Shown here piece by piece: positions 23,976 to 32,501 of a stretch of 64,000 nucleotides of DNA. Made by a program: the position numbers and the translations under genes. Origin of the DNA: Micromonospora aurantiaca ATCC 27029 (lineage in GTDB: Bacteria > Actinomycetota > Actinomycetes > Mycobacteriales > Micromonosporaceae); NCBI RefSeq assembly GCF_000145235.1, contig NC_014391.1:6219501-6283500 (forward strand), in the 5' to 3' direction. The notes below the pieces were generated by a model that was not told where the DNA came from, did no database searches, and saw only the letters and a list, made by a program, of their open reading frames with translations. Each line of letters opens with the position of its first letter. Positions within the stretch are counted from its first letter, which is position 1.

Positions 23976-26792
23976 TCAGGAGAGCAGCGCCTCCAGCCGC
24001 CGGTTCACCGCCGCGAGCGTGGCCCGCACGACCGCCTGCCGGGGATCCCCGGCCACCAGCGCCGAACCGGCCAGCTGCTCCACCCAGCCGTCGCAGACCA
24101 GCAGCACCACCACTGTGGCGACCTCGCAGTTGCCGAACGGCACCACGGCGGCGTGCTCCACGAAGCACCGGCCCCGCTCGCCGGCCGGGACGACCCGGCC
24201 GAGCAGCTCGTCCACCGCGGCGGCCGCGGCCACCGCGCAGAGCCGCAGCACGTACCCGTCGACAGCCGGGCCGGTCGCGTGCCCCTCGGCCGTCCGGTCG
24301 CCGGCGACCAGGCGCACCTCGGTGGTGGCGTCCAGGCCGAACGTGCTCACCAGGACGTGCTCGATCACCACCCGCGGCCCCGGCACGCCGCCGGTGTCCA
24401 GCGGTCGCGACGGCGCGGTCTCCGTCGTGGTCATCTGCCCACCGGAGTACGACGTACCGAGCGTGACCGGGCTGCCGGTGGACATGCCGGTCGGCGCGGA
24501 GGCCAGCGACGTCTCGTCGACAGCGGCCCGGCCCCGGTGGGTGGCCTGCCGGCGGCGGCGCGGCGGCTCGTCGCCGTCGCCGGGCGCCTCGGCCGGGCGC
24601 GTGGCGCGGTCCGCACCGAACCGCGCGTCGCCGGAACGGTTCGCGGCCGGACGTGCCACACCGGCACGCGCCGGCATCTCGTCGCCGCCCGTCTCCTCAC
24701 CGTTACGGGCCTCGCCCGGCTCCGCCTGCGGGGCACGGGCCTCGACCGGTGCCGGCTGCGTCCCGGGTGCTCGTGTCTCGCCCGCGCGCGTCTCACCGGA
24801 GCGGTCCAGCCGGGCCGACCGGCGGCGCAGCGGGGCCGGGGGCGGTACGGCGGGCGCGCCGGGCAGGTTCTGCGGGGCGGCGGCCAGACCCATCCGCTCC
24901 TGGAGCAGCCGGGCCACCATGCGGCTGACCTCGGCCGGGTCCGCGCCGTCGGCCAGGTCGAGCCGGAGGCTGTGCGCGCCGGCCGGGGTACGGCGCAGCG
25001 CGGCGTCGCGTACGCCCGCCACCTCCCGGACCGCGTCGAGGATCGCGTTGACGTCGAAGCCCTCCGGCCGCTCCCGCAGTGGCGCGGGTTCGTCGTCGCG
25101 GCGCAGGTGGGTGGCGATGCGGGCGCGTTCGGGGGTCTCGGCGGACGGTTCCACTGCCGGTGGCTCCGGCACGACGGGCACGTCCGGTTCCGAGGGGACG
25201 CGCTGCGGCAGCACGGGGGACGGTTCCTCCGGTCGGGGCTCGGCGACCGCGTCGGCGGCCGGCACCGGTTCCGGTGCGGACCGGCGGGCCGCGTAGGGAG
25301 GGGCGCTCGTCGGGTGGGGCGCGGGTGCGGGGTCGAACCGTGGCGTGCCGCTCGTGGCGGGAACGCCTGAGGTCGGCGGGACGGCGGCAGCCGCCTCGGC
25401 GGGCGGCGCCGGGGCGTATCCACCGGCCGGGGCGGGCGGGGCGCCGGCTACCGGCGGCGCGCCGGGCGCGGGCGGGGCACTCGTCGGCGGGGGGCCCGGG
25501 GGCGTGATCAGCGGCGCGACCGGCACCGGCGGCCCGGCCCAGGAGGGCCGCTCGTAGCCGTGCGGTGGTTCGGCGTCGCCCCGGGGCAGCCGGAACGGCC
25601 GGGTCGCCTCGGGCGCCGGCTCGGGCGCGGCCGGCGGCTCGTACCGGCGCGCCGGCTCCGGCCCGGCACCCGGCTCGTACGGCCGGGACACCTCGGACTC
25701 GGCGGGCGGCGGGTACTGCCGCGCCGCATCCGGTCCCGGGGCCGGCTCGGCGCGCAACGGCTCGTACGGCCGTACCGGCTCGGGCCGGGGTGGCTCGTAG
25801 GCGGCGGGCGGCTCGACCCGGGCCGGCTCGTACGGCCGCACCGGCTCGGGCGCCCACTCGGCCGCTCGGTCCTCGCGGGCGCTGCGGTGGGCGGCGCTGT
25901 CGTCCTCCCACTCCCGCCGCTCGGCGACGGGCTCCTCGGCGCGGCGGGCCGCTGGCTCGTCGGGCCGGGCCCACGGCGGGGCCCAGCCGTCACCCCAGCT
26001 CGGGCGGTTCCAGGACGGCCCGGACCAGTCCGGTTCGGCGGCCCTCGGGTCGTCGGCCGCCGGAGTCTCGGCCGCGGCCCGCGGCTCGGCGCCGGCCGCC
26101 CGGCCCTCGGGCGGGTGGACCTCGCCCGGTGCGTGCTCCGGCCGGCTCACGGCCGGCGGCGGGGTGACCGGCCGGTCGGCCCAGCCGTGGGACAGCGACG
26201 GGGTGGATTCGGTGTTCGGCGCGTGAAAGCCCGGCGGCACCTCGAACCCGGAGGCGGCGGCGCCGACCGGCGGGACCTGGAGCGCCGGGGGCGCGGAAGT
26301 CGGCCCGCTCTCGGCCCAGCGCGGGGCCCGGGCGGCCGGGTCGTCCGCGGCGTGCCGGGAACCGGCGGGCTCCCCCGGGTCGGTCGGCTGCTCGATCGTC
26401 GGCGCCGGGCGCGGGGCCGGTACGGCCAGCCGTTCGCCGTCGGCAGGCCGGGGCAGCTCGTCCGCGGGCGGGGCACTGACCGGCGCCTGGCGGGTCACTG
26501 GCGACTCCTCCCCGGCGTGGTGCACGCCGTTGACGTGGCGGCCGTTGACGCGGCCCGGTTCCGGCGCGGAGTGGCCGGGCAGCGGGGCCGGCAGGTCGCC
26601 GTGCCGGGGCGAGGAGGCGGCCCAGCCGCCGAGGTCGCCGTAGGGCCAGCCGCCGGGCGCCGGAGCGCCGCGGGACCAGCCGTTCGGCGGGGGCGCCCAA
26701 CCGCCGCCGGTACGGGCCGGGTCGTCCTGCTGGCCCGTCCCGTCGCCGTGCTCTCCCGGGGTGGCGGCTCCGGGTTGCCCTGTTTCACTCAC
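23976..26792 (-). CDS. 938-residue mostly disordered protein with two small C-terminal domains
   Basis: I do not recognise this protein. From GTG 26792 (SETGQPGAATPGEHG) residues 1 to ~640 are Pro/Ala/Glu/Arg-rich without hydrophobic segments. The middle repeats RPYEP/RRYEPP/ARPYEP-type units at irregular spacing. A folded-looking unit lies at about 670-730 (FDVNAILDAVREVAGVRDAALR...LRLDLADGADPAEVSRMVARLLQERMGL). A second unit at ~810-938 (RVVIEHVLVSTFGLDATTEVRLVAGDR...CEVATVVVLLVCDGWVEQLAGSALV) resembles alpha/beta regulatory domains and is preceded by an Arg-rich patch. It is divergent from the TetR gene across a palindrome-rich gap. Cytoplasmic location is inferred. Confidence 0.8.
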   Translation of the reverse strand: MSETGQPGAATPGEHGDGTGQQDDPARTGGGWAPPPNGWSRGAPAPGGWPYGDLGGWAASSPRHGDLPAPLPGHSAPEPGRVNGRHVNGVHHAGEESPVTRQAPVSAPPADELPRPADGERLAVPAPRPAPTIEQPTDPGEPAGSRHAADDPAARAPRWAESGPTSAPPALQVPPVGAAASGFEVPPGFHAPNTESTPSLSHGWADRPVTPPPAVSRPEHAPGEVHPPEGRAAGAEPRAAAETPAADDPRAAEPDWSGPSWNRPSWGDGWAPPWARPDEPAARRAEEPVAERREWEDDSAAHRSAREDRAAEWAPEPVRPYEPARVEPPAAYEPPRPEPVRPYEPLRAEPAPGPDAARQYPPPAESEVSRPYEPGAGPEPARRYEPPAAPEPAPEATRPFRLPRGDAEPPHGYERPSWAGPPVPVAPLITPPGPPPTSAPPAPGAPPVAGAPPAPAGGYAPAPPAEAAAAVPPTSGVPATSGTPRFDPAPAPHPTSAPPYAARRSAPEPVPAADAVAEPRPEEPSPVLPQRVPSEPDVPVVPEPPAVEPSAETPERARIATHLRRDDEPAPLRERPEGFDVNAILDAVREVAGVRDAALRRTPAGAHSLRLDLADGADPAEVSRMVARLLQERMGLAAAPQNLPGAPAVPPPAPLRRRSARLDRSGETRAGETRAPGTQPAPVEARAPQAEPGEARNGEETGGDEMPARAGVARPAANRSGDARFGADRATRPAEAPGDGDEPPRRRRQATHRGRAAVDETSLASAPTGMSTGSPVTLGTSYSGGQMTTTETAPSRPLDTGGVPGPRVVIEHVLVSTFGLDATTEVRLVAGDRTAEGHATGPAVDGYVLRLCAVAAAAAVDELLGRVVPAGERGRCFVEHAAVVPFGNCEVATVVVLLVCDGWVEQLAGSALVAGDPRQAVVRATLAAVNRRLEALLS

Positions 26793-26873
26793 CGCGCGCT
26801 CCTTGGTCGCCCCCGCTGAGGCTACCGTGTGGTGACAGTGGCGATAAGTTACAGCGGCGGGCCAATTCCGCGA

Positions 26874-26901
26874 CGGGTTCACGAACCCGGACCGGTTCGG
26901 G
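26874..26901. promoter_or_regulatory. Overlapping palindromes, candidate TetR operator
   Basis: A perfect dyad CGGGTTCACGAACCCG (26874-26889) runs into a second one, CGAACC-N6-GGTTCG (26882-26899). Together they give three GGTTCG-type half-sites in the gap between the 938-residue gene and the divergent tetR gene. Local, dyadic and divergent placement suits autoregulation by the TetR protein. Confidence 0.5.
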
Positions 26902-26941
26902 TGATACGTGCCGGCTCGTACGCAGATACTCGGAGGATCCG

Positions 26942-27580
26942 ATGACCGCAGTGGGGAACGGTGCACAGACCGCCGGTCGGCCCACCCGCCTGCCCCGCTC
27001 GGCGCGCCGTAAGCAGCTGCTCGCCGCCGCCCAGGAGGTGTTCGTCGCGCAGGGCTACCACGCCGCCGCGATGGACGACATCGCCGAGCGGGCCGGTGTC
27101 TCCAAGCCGGTGCTCTACCAACACTTCCCCGGGAAGATGGAGCTCTACCTCGCGCTGCTGGACACGCACTGTGACGCGATAGTGGCCAACGTGCAGGACG
27201 CGATGAGCGGCACCAACGACAACAAGGAGCGCGTCGGCGCCGCGGTGCGCGCGTACTTCGACTTCGTCGACCACGAGAGCGAGGCGTTCCGGCTGGTCTT
27301 CGAGTCGGACCTGCGCAACGACCCGGCGGTGCGGCAGCGGGTGGAGCGGGTCGAGCAGGGCTGCATCGCGGCCATCACCGACACGATCATCTCGGACACC
27401 GGGGTCAGCCGCTCGCACGCCGAACTGCTCGCCTCGGGCCTGGTCGGCGCCGCCGAGACGGCCGCCCAGTTCTGGCTCGCCGGCGGCCGTCAGGTGCCCA
27501 AGGCGGAGGCCGAGGCGCTGGTCGCGGCCCTGTCCTGGCGCGGCATCGCCAGCTTCCCGCTGCAAGGTGAGTCAGCCTGA
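26942..27580 (+). CDS. TetR/AcrR-family transcriptional regulator
   Basis: A 212-residue repressor-type protein. The N-terminal helix-turn-helix (~20-66) is RRKQLLAAAQEVFVAQGYHAAAMDDIAERAGVSKPVLYQHFPGKMELYLALL. The C-terminal ligand domain contains YFDFVDHESEAFRLVFESDLRNDPAVRQRVERV. ATG preceded by GGAGGATCC. It is followed at 65 bp by the DUF3107 gene. The same TetR-DUF3107 pair occurs in mycobacteria (Rv3208-Rv3208A, from memory), where the regulator's ligand is not known to me. Likely autoregulated through the adjacent palindromes. Confidence 0.93.
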   Translation: MTAVGNGAQTAGRPTRLPRSARRKQLLAAAQEVFVAQGYHAAAMDDIAERAGVSKPVLYQHFPGKMELYLALLDTHCDAIVANVQDAMSGTNDNKERVGAAVRAYFDFVDHESEAFRLVFESDLRNDPAVRQRVERVEQGCIAAITDTIISDTGVSRSHAELLASGLVGAAETAAQFWLAGGRQVPKAEAEALVAALSWRGIASFPLQGESA

Positions 27581-27645
27581 ACATCGGGCCGCCGGATCGG
27601 ATAGCCTTCCCACGGTGGCTTTTTCGCCCCAGTTGAGGAGGCACA

Positions 27646-27873
27646 GTGGAGGTCAAGATCGGCGTGCAGTACGCGCCGCGGGAGCTGGTCCTGGAGAGCG
27701 CGCAGTCGCCGGCCGAGATCGAGCAGATCGTGACCGACGCCTTCGCCAAGAGCGAGGGCACCCTCTCCCTGACCGACGAGAAGGGCCGGCGCGTGATCGT
27801 GCCGGTCGGCAAGGTCGCCTACGTCGAGATCGCCGAGGCGTCGCCCCGCGCGGTCGGATTCACCGTTCGCTGA
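27646..27873 (+). CDS. DUF3107 small protein
   Basis: A 75-residue protein matching the actinobacterial DUF3107 family end to end: MEVKIGVQYAPRELVLESAQ, a central helix SPAEIEQIVTDAFAKSEG, and a C-terminal beta part GRRVIVPVGKVAYVEIAEA...GFTVR. The function is unknown; in mycobacteria the orthologue is a small secreted-antigen-annotated protein (TB9.4, from memory), yet no signal peptide is visible. GTG start behind TTGAGGAGG. It is probably co-transcribed with the TetR gene upstream. Confidence 0.9.
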   Translation: MEVKIGVQYAPRELVLESAQSPAEIEQIVTDAFAKSEGTLSLTDEKGRRVIVPVGKVAYVEIAEASPRAVGFTVR

Positions 27874-27919
27874 TTCCCGCGGCACCGGCCGCCGTGGCGG
27901 GCCTCCCCGCCACGGCGGC

Positions 27920-28591
27920 TCAGTTGTTCAACCCGACCGACGTCATCCGCGCGGAGTGCGCCTCGGTCAGCCGGCGCAGCAGCCCCGGCACGTCCCCGCC
28001 GGTCCGCCCGATCAACGCGACGAGCGCGCCCCGGTCGGCGGCGGCCACCCGGCCCGCCTGGGAGAGCGCCTCACCGAGCAGCCGCCGCGCCCACATCGAC
28101 AGCCGCCCGGCCGCCCGGGGATCGACCTCGATCGCGGCCCGGATCTCGGCCGCGGCGAACTCGGCGTACCGGGAGTCGTGCAGCACGTCGAGCAGCAGCG
28201 TCCGGTCCGGCCCGTCCAGGCCGTCGGCGATCCCGCGCAGGAAGTCGTCGGTGATCGCGTCGCCCACGTACGCCTTCGTCACCGCCTCCGCCCAGTCCCG
28301 CGGCTCGGTCGAGTCGTGGTACGCCCGCAGCGCCTCGACGTAGGGGGCCATCGCCTCCTCCGGCGTGACGCCCCACGCGGCGAGCCGGTCGGTGAGCCAC
28401 CTGTAGTGCGCGATCTCGGCGGCGGCCATCTCGCTGAGCGCGGCCCGGCGGCGCAGGTCGGGCGCGAGGCGCGCGTCGGCGGCGAGGCGGTCGAACGCGA
28501 GCAGTTCGCCGTAGGCGACGAGCCCGAACAGGTTGGTCGCGGCGGGATCGGCGGCGGCAGGGTCGGTCGCGGCGGGATCGGGGGCGGACAC
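27920..28591 (-). CDS. Ferritin-like fold protein (tRNA-hydroxylase-like / ferritin_fam)
   Basis: A 223-residue all-helical protein. Helix-borne acidic/histidine motifs typical of diiron ferritin-like proteins are visible: LVAYGELLAFDRLAADA, LSEMAAAEIAHYRWLTDRL (ExxH-type), and DSRYAEFAAAEIRAAI. An Ala/Asp/Pro repeat (AATDPAAADPAAT) precedes the fold. A hydroxylase or oxidative-stress role is plausible, but the full iron ligand set is not certain from reading. GTG start at 28591. It is convergent with DUF3107 and divergent from the DEAD helicase, with a CRP-type palindrome 25 bp upstream of its start. Confidence 0.8.
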   Translation of the reverse strand: MSAPDPAATDPAAADPAATNLFGLVAYGELLAFDRLAADARLAPDLRRRAALSEMAAAEIAHYRWLTDRLAAWGVTPEEAMAPYVEALRAYHDSTEPRDWAEAVTKAYVGDAITDDFLRGIADGLDGPDRTLLLDVLHDSRYAEFAAAEIRAAIEVDPRAAGRLSMWARRLLGEALSQAGRVAAADRGALVALIGRTGGDVPGLLRRLTEAHSARMTSVGLNN

Positions 28592-28615
28592 GAGCGCAGG
28601 CTACCGACGTCGTGG

Positions 28616-28633
28616 CTGTGACTCAAGTCACAG
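28616..28633. promoter_or_regulatory. CRP/GlxR-type palindrome
   Basis: CTGTGACTCAAGTCACAG is a perfect 8-bp-armed dyad and fits TGTGA-N6-TCACA, the consensus of CRP-family regulators. It lies between the divergent ferritin-like gene (start 28591) and the DEAD-helicase gene (start 28874), so it could control either. Confidence 0.55.
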
Positions 28634-28873
28634 GGAACCGCCCCGCGTGCACGGCCACCACCTGGGAATCGGGACGACTCAGGGACCGTTCAGGTACGAT
28701 GAGACAGTTGCCGTGGGCACCGAATCGGTCACTTGCTGATCAACGCCGGTCCCCGACGCGCGTGCGGCCCGGTCCGGCTCGGCGAAATCGCCCCTGACCG
28801 CGTGGCCCGCGCCACACCGATCGCGCCCTGAGGACCTGAGGGGCGCACCACGAGAGGGCACCCCCAAATCCAT

Positions 28874-30535
28874 ATGAGCGAGCAGATTTCCGGCCAGCCA
28901 CTGGCCCCCACCGCTCCGGTCCCCCCGGAGGCACCCACGTTCGCCGCGCTCGGTGCGCGGCAGGAAACCGTCGAGGCGCTGGCCGCCGCCGGCATCACCC
29001 GCGCCTTCGCCATCCAGGAGTACGCGCTGCCGATCGCGCTGCGCGGCGTCGACCTGATCGGGCAGGCGCCGACCGGCACCGGCAAGACGCTCGGCTTCGG
29101 CATCCCGCTGCTGGAGCGCGTGTTCGCCCCGTCCGAGGGCAGCGACGGCGTCCCGCAGGCGCTCGTCGTCGTACCCACCCGTGAGCTGGGCATCCAGGTC
29201 GCCAAGGACCTCGACGCCGCCGGCCGTACCCGGGGCGTCCGGGTGCTGCCGATCTACGGCGGCGTAGCGTACGAGCCGCAGATCGAGGCGCTCCGCAAGG
29301 GCGTCGAGATCCTGGTCGGCACCCCCGGCCGCCTGCTGGACCTGCAGAAGCAGAAGCACCTGCGGCTCGACCGGGTCCGCGCGCTCGTCCTCGACGAGGC
29401 GGACCGCATGCTCGACCTGGGCTTCCTGGACGACGTCGAGAAGATCCTGGCGATGCTGCCGGAGGACCGGCAGACCATGCTGTTCTCGGCCACCATGCCG
29501 GACCCGATCGTCGCGCTGTCCCGGCGCTTCCTGCGCCGGCCGGTGACCATCCACGCCGGGCACACGGCCGAGACCGGTCCGTCGCCGCAGACCACGCAGC
29601 TCGCGTACCGCACGCACTCGCTGAACAAGGTCGAGATCGTGGCGCGCATCCTCCAGGCCGAGGGCCGCGGGCTGACCATGATCTTCACCCGCACCAAGCG
29701 GGCCGCCGACCGGGTCGCCGAGGATCTCGACTTCCGCGGCTTCGCCGTCGCCGCCGTGCACGGTGACCTCGGCCAGGGCGCGCGTGAGCGGGCGCTGCGG
29801 GCGTTCCGGGCCGGCAAGATCGACACGCTGGTCGCCACCGACGTGGCGGCCCGGGGCATCGACGTCACGGGCGTCACGCACGTGATCAACTACGACTGCC
29901 CGGAGGACCAGGACACCTACACCCACCGCATCGGCCGTACCGGCCGGGCCGGGGCCACGGGTGTCGCTGTGACGTTCGTCGACTGGGACGACATGCCCCG
30001 CTGGCGGATCATCGACAAGACGCTCGGGCTGGACATGCCCGAGCCGCCGGAGACGTACCACACCTCCGCGCACCTCTACACGGACCTGGCCATCCCGACG
30101 GACGTCAGCGGCACGCTGCCGACCGCCGAGCGCACCCGCGCCGGCCTGTCCGCCGAGGTCGAGGAAGACCTGGGCGGTGGCGGCCGGTCGCGTCGGGGCG
30201 CACGGCGCGGCGACAGCCGGGGCCGCGAGCGCGGCGACCGCGACCGCGGTCGTGGCCGGGGCGGCGAGGGCGGTTCGTCCGCCGGTTCGCCCGCCGCGCA
30301 GGCCGACGCCGGAGACGACGAGACCCCGCGTACGCCGCGTCGTCGGCGTCGCCGCCGGGCCGGCGAGACGGTGGCCGGTGAGCCGACCGCGGTAATCGGC
30401 ACCGAGGGCGCGGCCGAGACCGCCGCCGCACCGCAGCAGGCCGCGGAGGGTGAGGCGGCGAGCAAGCCGCGTCGCCGTCGCCGTCGCCGCAGCGGCAGCA
30501 CCGGCGCGCCCGCCGAGGCCACCAACGCCGACTGA
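28874..30535 (+). CDS. DEAD-box ATP-dependent RNA helicase (RhlE-like)
   Basis: A 553-residue RNA helicase. In order: Q motif FAALGARQETVEALAAAGITRAFAIQ, Walker A APTGTGKT (65-72), PTRELGIQ, GTPGRLLD, DEAD in VLDEADRMLDLGF, SAT in LFSATMPD, FTRTKRAAD, ATDVAARGID and HRIGRTGRAG. Beyond ~residue 420 the tail is Arg/Gly/Glu-rich with RGG-like repeats and two Arg clusters (PRRRRRRR), suited to RNA binding. The 5' gap of 282 bp suggests a long leader, as in cold-responsive helicase genes; the only clear site in it is the CRP-type palindrome. Mycobacterial rhlE occupies the equivalent position, from memory. Confidence 0.95.
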   Translation: MSEQISGQPLAPTAPVPPEAPTFAALGARQETVEALAAAGITRAFAIQEYALPIALRGVDLIGQAPTGTGKTLGFGIPLLERVFAPSEGSDGVPQALVVVPTRELGIQVAKDLDAAGRTRGVRVLPIYGGVAYEPQIEALRKGVEILVGTPGRLLDLQKQKHLRLDRVRALVLDEADRMLDLGFLDDVEKILAMLPEDRQTMLFSATMPDPIVALSRRFLRRPVTIHAGHTAETGPSPQTTQLAYRTHSLNKVEIVARILQAEGRGLTMIFTRTKRAADRVAEDLDFRGFAVAAVHGDLGQGARERALRAFRAGKIDTLVATDVAARGIDVTGVTHVINYDCPEDQDTYTHRIGRTGRAGATGVAVTFVDWDDMPRWRIIDKTLGLDMPEPPETYHTSAHLYTDLAIPTDVSGTLPTAERTRAGLSAEVEEDLGGGGRSRRGARRGDSRGRERGDRDRGRGRGGEGGSSAGSPAAQADAGDDETPRTPRRRRRRRAGETVAGEPTAVIGTEGAAETAAAPQQAAEGEAASKPRRRRRRRSGSTGAPAEATNAD

Positions 30536-30550
30536 CGAACACCAACGGAT

Positions 30551-30582
30551 ACGGCCTCCCGGACCCCGGTCCCGGAGGCCGT
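30551..30582 (+). terminator. Hairpin after DEAD helicase gene
   Basis: Arms ACGGCCTCC and GGAGGCCGT, extended by further pairing with a bulge, begin 16 bases after the helicase stop. Confidence 0.65.
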
Positions 30583-30621
30583 CCCCATCCCCGGGCCCTC
30601 TCGCTCACTCGCCGACTGCGA

Positions 30622-30678
30622 CGATCATGAAGTTGACGGCGCGACACGCCGTGCTCACGGCCGCCAACTTCATGATCG
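30622..30678. repeat. Intergenic inverted repeat, family A (copy 2)
   Basis: Perfect 14-bp arms CGATCATGAAGTTG and CAACTTCATGATCG, identical in sequence to those at 39.4-39.5 kb, lie between the helicase gene and the methyltransferase gene. Confidence 0.8.
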
Positions 30679-30720
30679 CCGGGGCGAGGGCGAGGGCGGG
30701 AAGCAGGAAGGTAGGTACTG

Positions 30721-31869
30721 ATGCCGGAAGCGTTGGACTCGGTGCTGGCCGAGGTGCGGGCGCTGCTGCTCGCGCCGGGGCTGACCCGCGCGGTCGCCGC
30801 CGGGCGCCGTCGTGGGCAGCGTCCCTCGGTGGTACGCGCGGAGCTGCGCCCGGTCACGCTGAAGGCCGGTCCGCGGTTGCAGATCGCCGTCTCCGACGGA
30901 TCACGTCCGCACACCCGCAACGTGGCACCGGGTACGGAGGCCGGCGCGGCTGTCGACGAACTGCTCGCCGAGCCGTTCGGCAACTGGCACGTCGAGACCG
31001 CCGACGCCACGCTCCAACTCCGGGTCACCAAGTCCGGCGAGGCGCAGGTGCACCGCGCGGCGGCCAGCCGTCCGGCCGCCGAGCCGGGCGGGCACGACCG
31101 GGCGAAGGAGTGGCTGCTCGACCCCGGTGATCCCCTGTTCCGGGAGATCGGCGGCTCGGCGGCCAAACGCCGCCAGGTCGACGCGTTCCTGCGCGCGCTC
31201 GCGGCCACGCTGCCCGACGACCTCACCGGCCCGCTGCGGGTCGTGGACCTGGGCTGCGGCAACGCGTACCTGACCTTCGCCGCCTACCGCTACCTCGTCC
31301 AGCGCGGCCTGGACGTGACGCTCGTCGGGGTGGACGTGCGAGAGGACCAGCGCCGCCGCAACACCGAGCTGGCCGAGCGGCTGGGCTGGGCCGACCGCGT
31401 GGGCTTCGTGGCCGGCACCATCGCCGAGGCGCCCGTCGAACCGGCGCCCGACCTGGTGCTGGCGCTGCACGCCTGCGACACCGCGACCGACGAGGCGCTG
31501 GCCCGGGCGGTGCGCTGGGGCGCCCGCTGGGTGCTGGCCGCGCCCTGCTGCCACCACGACCTGGCCGCCCAGCTCCGGAGCGGTCAGGCGCCCGCGCCGT
31601 ACGAGCTGCTGACCCGGCAGGGCATCCTGCGGGAACGGTTCGCCGACGTGCTCACCGACTCGCTGCGGGCCGCGCTGCTGCGGCTGCACGGGTACCGCGC
31701 CGAAGTGGTGGAGTTCGTCGACTCCCAGCACACGCCGCGCAACCTGCTGATCCGGGCACGGCGGACGGCAGGCGCGCCGACAGACGGGCAGCGCGCCGAG
31801 TATCGCGAGCTGGTCGGCCAGTGGGGTGTCACGCCCCGGCTGGAGACGCTGCTGGCCGAGGCGCGCTGA
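30721..31869 (+). CDS. SAM-dependent methyltransferase (class I, Methyltransf_32-like)
   Basis: A 382-residue protein. The SAM-binding motif I is LRVVDLGCGNAYLTFAAYRYL (~residues 172-192), motif II is LVGVDVREDQ, and the post-motif region reads PDLVLALHACDTATDEALARAVRWGARWVLAAPCCHHDLA. HACDTATD followed by PCCHH identifies the methyltransferase group related to eukaryotic METTL25/RRNAD1-like proteins. The target is unknown, and RNA is a guess supported only by the helicase next door. ATG start behind GGAAGGTAG-type sequence. Confidence 0.86.
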   Translation: MPEALDSVLAEVRALLLAPGLTRAVAAGRRRGQRPSVVRAELRPVTLKAGPRLQIAVSDGSRPHTRNVAPGTEAGAAVDELLAEPFGNWHVETADATLQLRVTKSGEAQVHRAAASRPAAEPGGHDRAKEWLLDPGDPLFREIGGSAAKRRQVDAFLRALAATLPDDLTGPLRVVDLGCGNAYLTFAAYRYLVQRGLDVTLVGVDVREDQRRRNTELAERLGWADRVGFVAGTIAEAPVEPAPDLVLALHACDTATDEALARAVRWGARWVLAAPCCHHDLAAQLRSGQAPAPYELLTRQGILRERFADVLTDSLRAALLRLHGYRAEVVEFVDSQHTPRNLLIRARRTAGAPTDGQRAEYRELVGQWGVTPRLETLLAEAR

Positions 31870-31895
31870 GCCGAGGCGCGCCGAGCGCGGCGGTC

Positions 31896-32321
31896 CTACC
31901 GCCCCCGGTCGCCCCGGTTGCGGTCGCCCCGGTCCAGCACCGACACCCGCTCACCACGGGTCGGACCTCGCTCGCCGTCGTGTGACGCGCTCCGGAACGG
32001 CACCACCTTCCCGGCATGCTCGGCGTTGCCGGCGGCGGCGAAGGCGTTCCACGAGATGTCCACGAGCAGCCGCTTCACCTCGGCGTGCCGGACGGCCGCG
32101 TTGCGCTGCAACGCCATCCGCGCGCCGAGCACCACAGCGGCCAGTGTGGTGCAGATCGCGCCGGTCGCGGCGATCAGGTGTACGCCGGTCGCCTCGCCTC
32201 CGCGTACCGCCAGCACCAGCAGCCAGATCCAGAAGCCGAGCGCGAACACGGCGGCCTTGGCCACGAAGAAGAGGCTCACCGCGCCGGGGCGATGCGGTAC
32301 GGGGCGGTCCGGCTCGGCCAT
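31896..32321 (-). CDS. Small membrane protein of unknown function
   Basis: A 141-residue protein with two membrane segments, LFFVAKAAVFALGFWIWLLVLAV (~17-39) and HLIAATGAICTTLAAVVLGARMAL (~48-71). A cytoplasmic C-terminus follows (AEVKRLLVDISWNAFAAAGNAEH) with a highly charged Arg/Asp/Gly end. I recognise no family. It converges on the methyltransferase gene and is divergent from the small HTH regulator across ~180 bp. ATG start. Confidence 0.72.
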   Translation of the reverse strand: MAEPDRPVPHRPGAVSLFFVAKAAVFALGFWIWLLVLAVRGGEATGVHLIAATGAICTTLAAVVLGARMALQRNAAVRHAEVKRLLVDISWNAFAAAGNAEHAGKVVPFRSASHDGERGPTRGERVSVLDRGDRNRGDRGR

Positions 32322-32501
32322 GCTGTTCCTCCATCGACATCCAGGATTGCCTCAGCTTAGTTGACCGGCGGCAACTTTCCGTAGTCGGGCGGTCCCGCCA
32401 ATGAGACCTCCGGAGCGATCAGTCAGTTACTTCTCCGGCCCGGCGTACTAGGCTCGGTGCGCGAGCCGGGCCACCGGAGGAAGGGGACAGATCCACCAGG
32501 G

